From assembly GCF_018141445.1 (NCBI RefSeq), contig NZ_CP058650.1, positions 1 through 64,000 on the forward strand: a stretch of DNA of 64,000 nucleotides, read 5' to 3'. This document shows positions 63,970 through 64,000 of this stretch, one piece after another; the first letter of the stretch is position 1, and every line of letters begins with the position of its first letter. The translations under genes and the position numbers were made by a program. Below the pieces are notes generated by a model. That model had not been told where the DNA came from, ran no database searches, and saw only the letters and a list, made by a program, of their open reading frames with translations. Source of the stretch: Vallitalea pronyensis. GTDB lineage: Bacteria; Bacillota; Clostridia; Lachnospirales; Vallitaleaceae.

Positions 63970-64000
63970 ACTTTTGATATAAATGTTAAATTCGTATACA

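Overview
The window reads as one large stretch of an AT-rich, low-GC Gram-positive (Clostridia-like) conjugative plasmid or plasmid-like element. The evidence is strong AGGAGG ribosome sites, TTGACA/TATAAT promoters, intrinsic terminators with long T runs, S-layer-homology (SLH) surface proteins, a FtsZ/tubulin-like TubZ, a PrgI/VirB4/VirD4 transfer apparatus, PcfJ/PcfK-type proteins and a helicase-methyltransferase giant typical of conjugative elements. No rRNA, tRNA, ribosomal-protein or central-metabolism gene was seen. The species cannot be named from the sequence.

Layout. 0-12.7 kb: accessory genes: an S1/OB-fold RNA-binding protein (minus strand), small zinc-finger proteins, the 1850-residue methyltransferase-helicase, an HTH protein, PcfK and PcfJ relatives, and a minus-strand DNA methyltransferase. 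12.8-13.9 kb: about 1 kb with no gene, holding a good promoter, a chain of hairpins separated by GTTTA linkers, five tandem 108-bp units whose hairpins keep pairing despite sequence changes, and a 20-bp-stem hairpin. 14-17.6 kb: a tyrosine recombinase, a winged-helix-like protein and the VirD4/TraG coupling ATPase. 18.2-20.3 kb: a TubR/TubZ partition locus with palindromic TTAGTAT operators. 20.5-24.2 kb: an ssb operon whose leaders carry the same GTTTA-hairpin modules. 24.2-26.3 kb: a candidate replication initiator followed by an AT-rich origin-like region with a perfect DnaA box, direct repeats and palindromes.

26.6-43.4 kb: one long operon that joins conjugation type IV secretion genes (VirB2-like, PrgI, VirB4, VirB6-like, M23 peptidase) to a Tad/Flp-pilus set (two TadZ-like, TadA, TadB, TadC, Flp-like pilin, two pseudopilin-like proteins, CpaB). 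It begins with a structured leader RNA (element A) followed by an intrinsic terminator. A second copy of that RNA class (element B, promoter-aptamer-terminator order) precedes an HD-GYP gene at 43.7 kb, linking the two units. 44.5-61.4 kb: a surface cassette of two SLH proteins (one fused to a thioredoxin-like domain) and three very large secreted proteins, probably displayed on donor cells as adhesins. 61.5-64 kb: a candidate type I toxin-antitoxin pair, a LexA-box-controlled Y-family polymerase and a small downstream gene.

A 141-bp element occurs in inverted orientation near the two ends (2.56-2.70 and 61.87-62.01 kb). No relaxase gene was recognised. The strongest unexplained signals are the tandem structured repeat array and the paired leader RNAs A/B; I could not run covariance or homology searches, so their classes remain unassigned.
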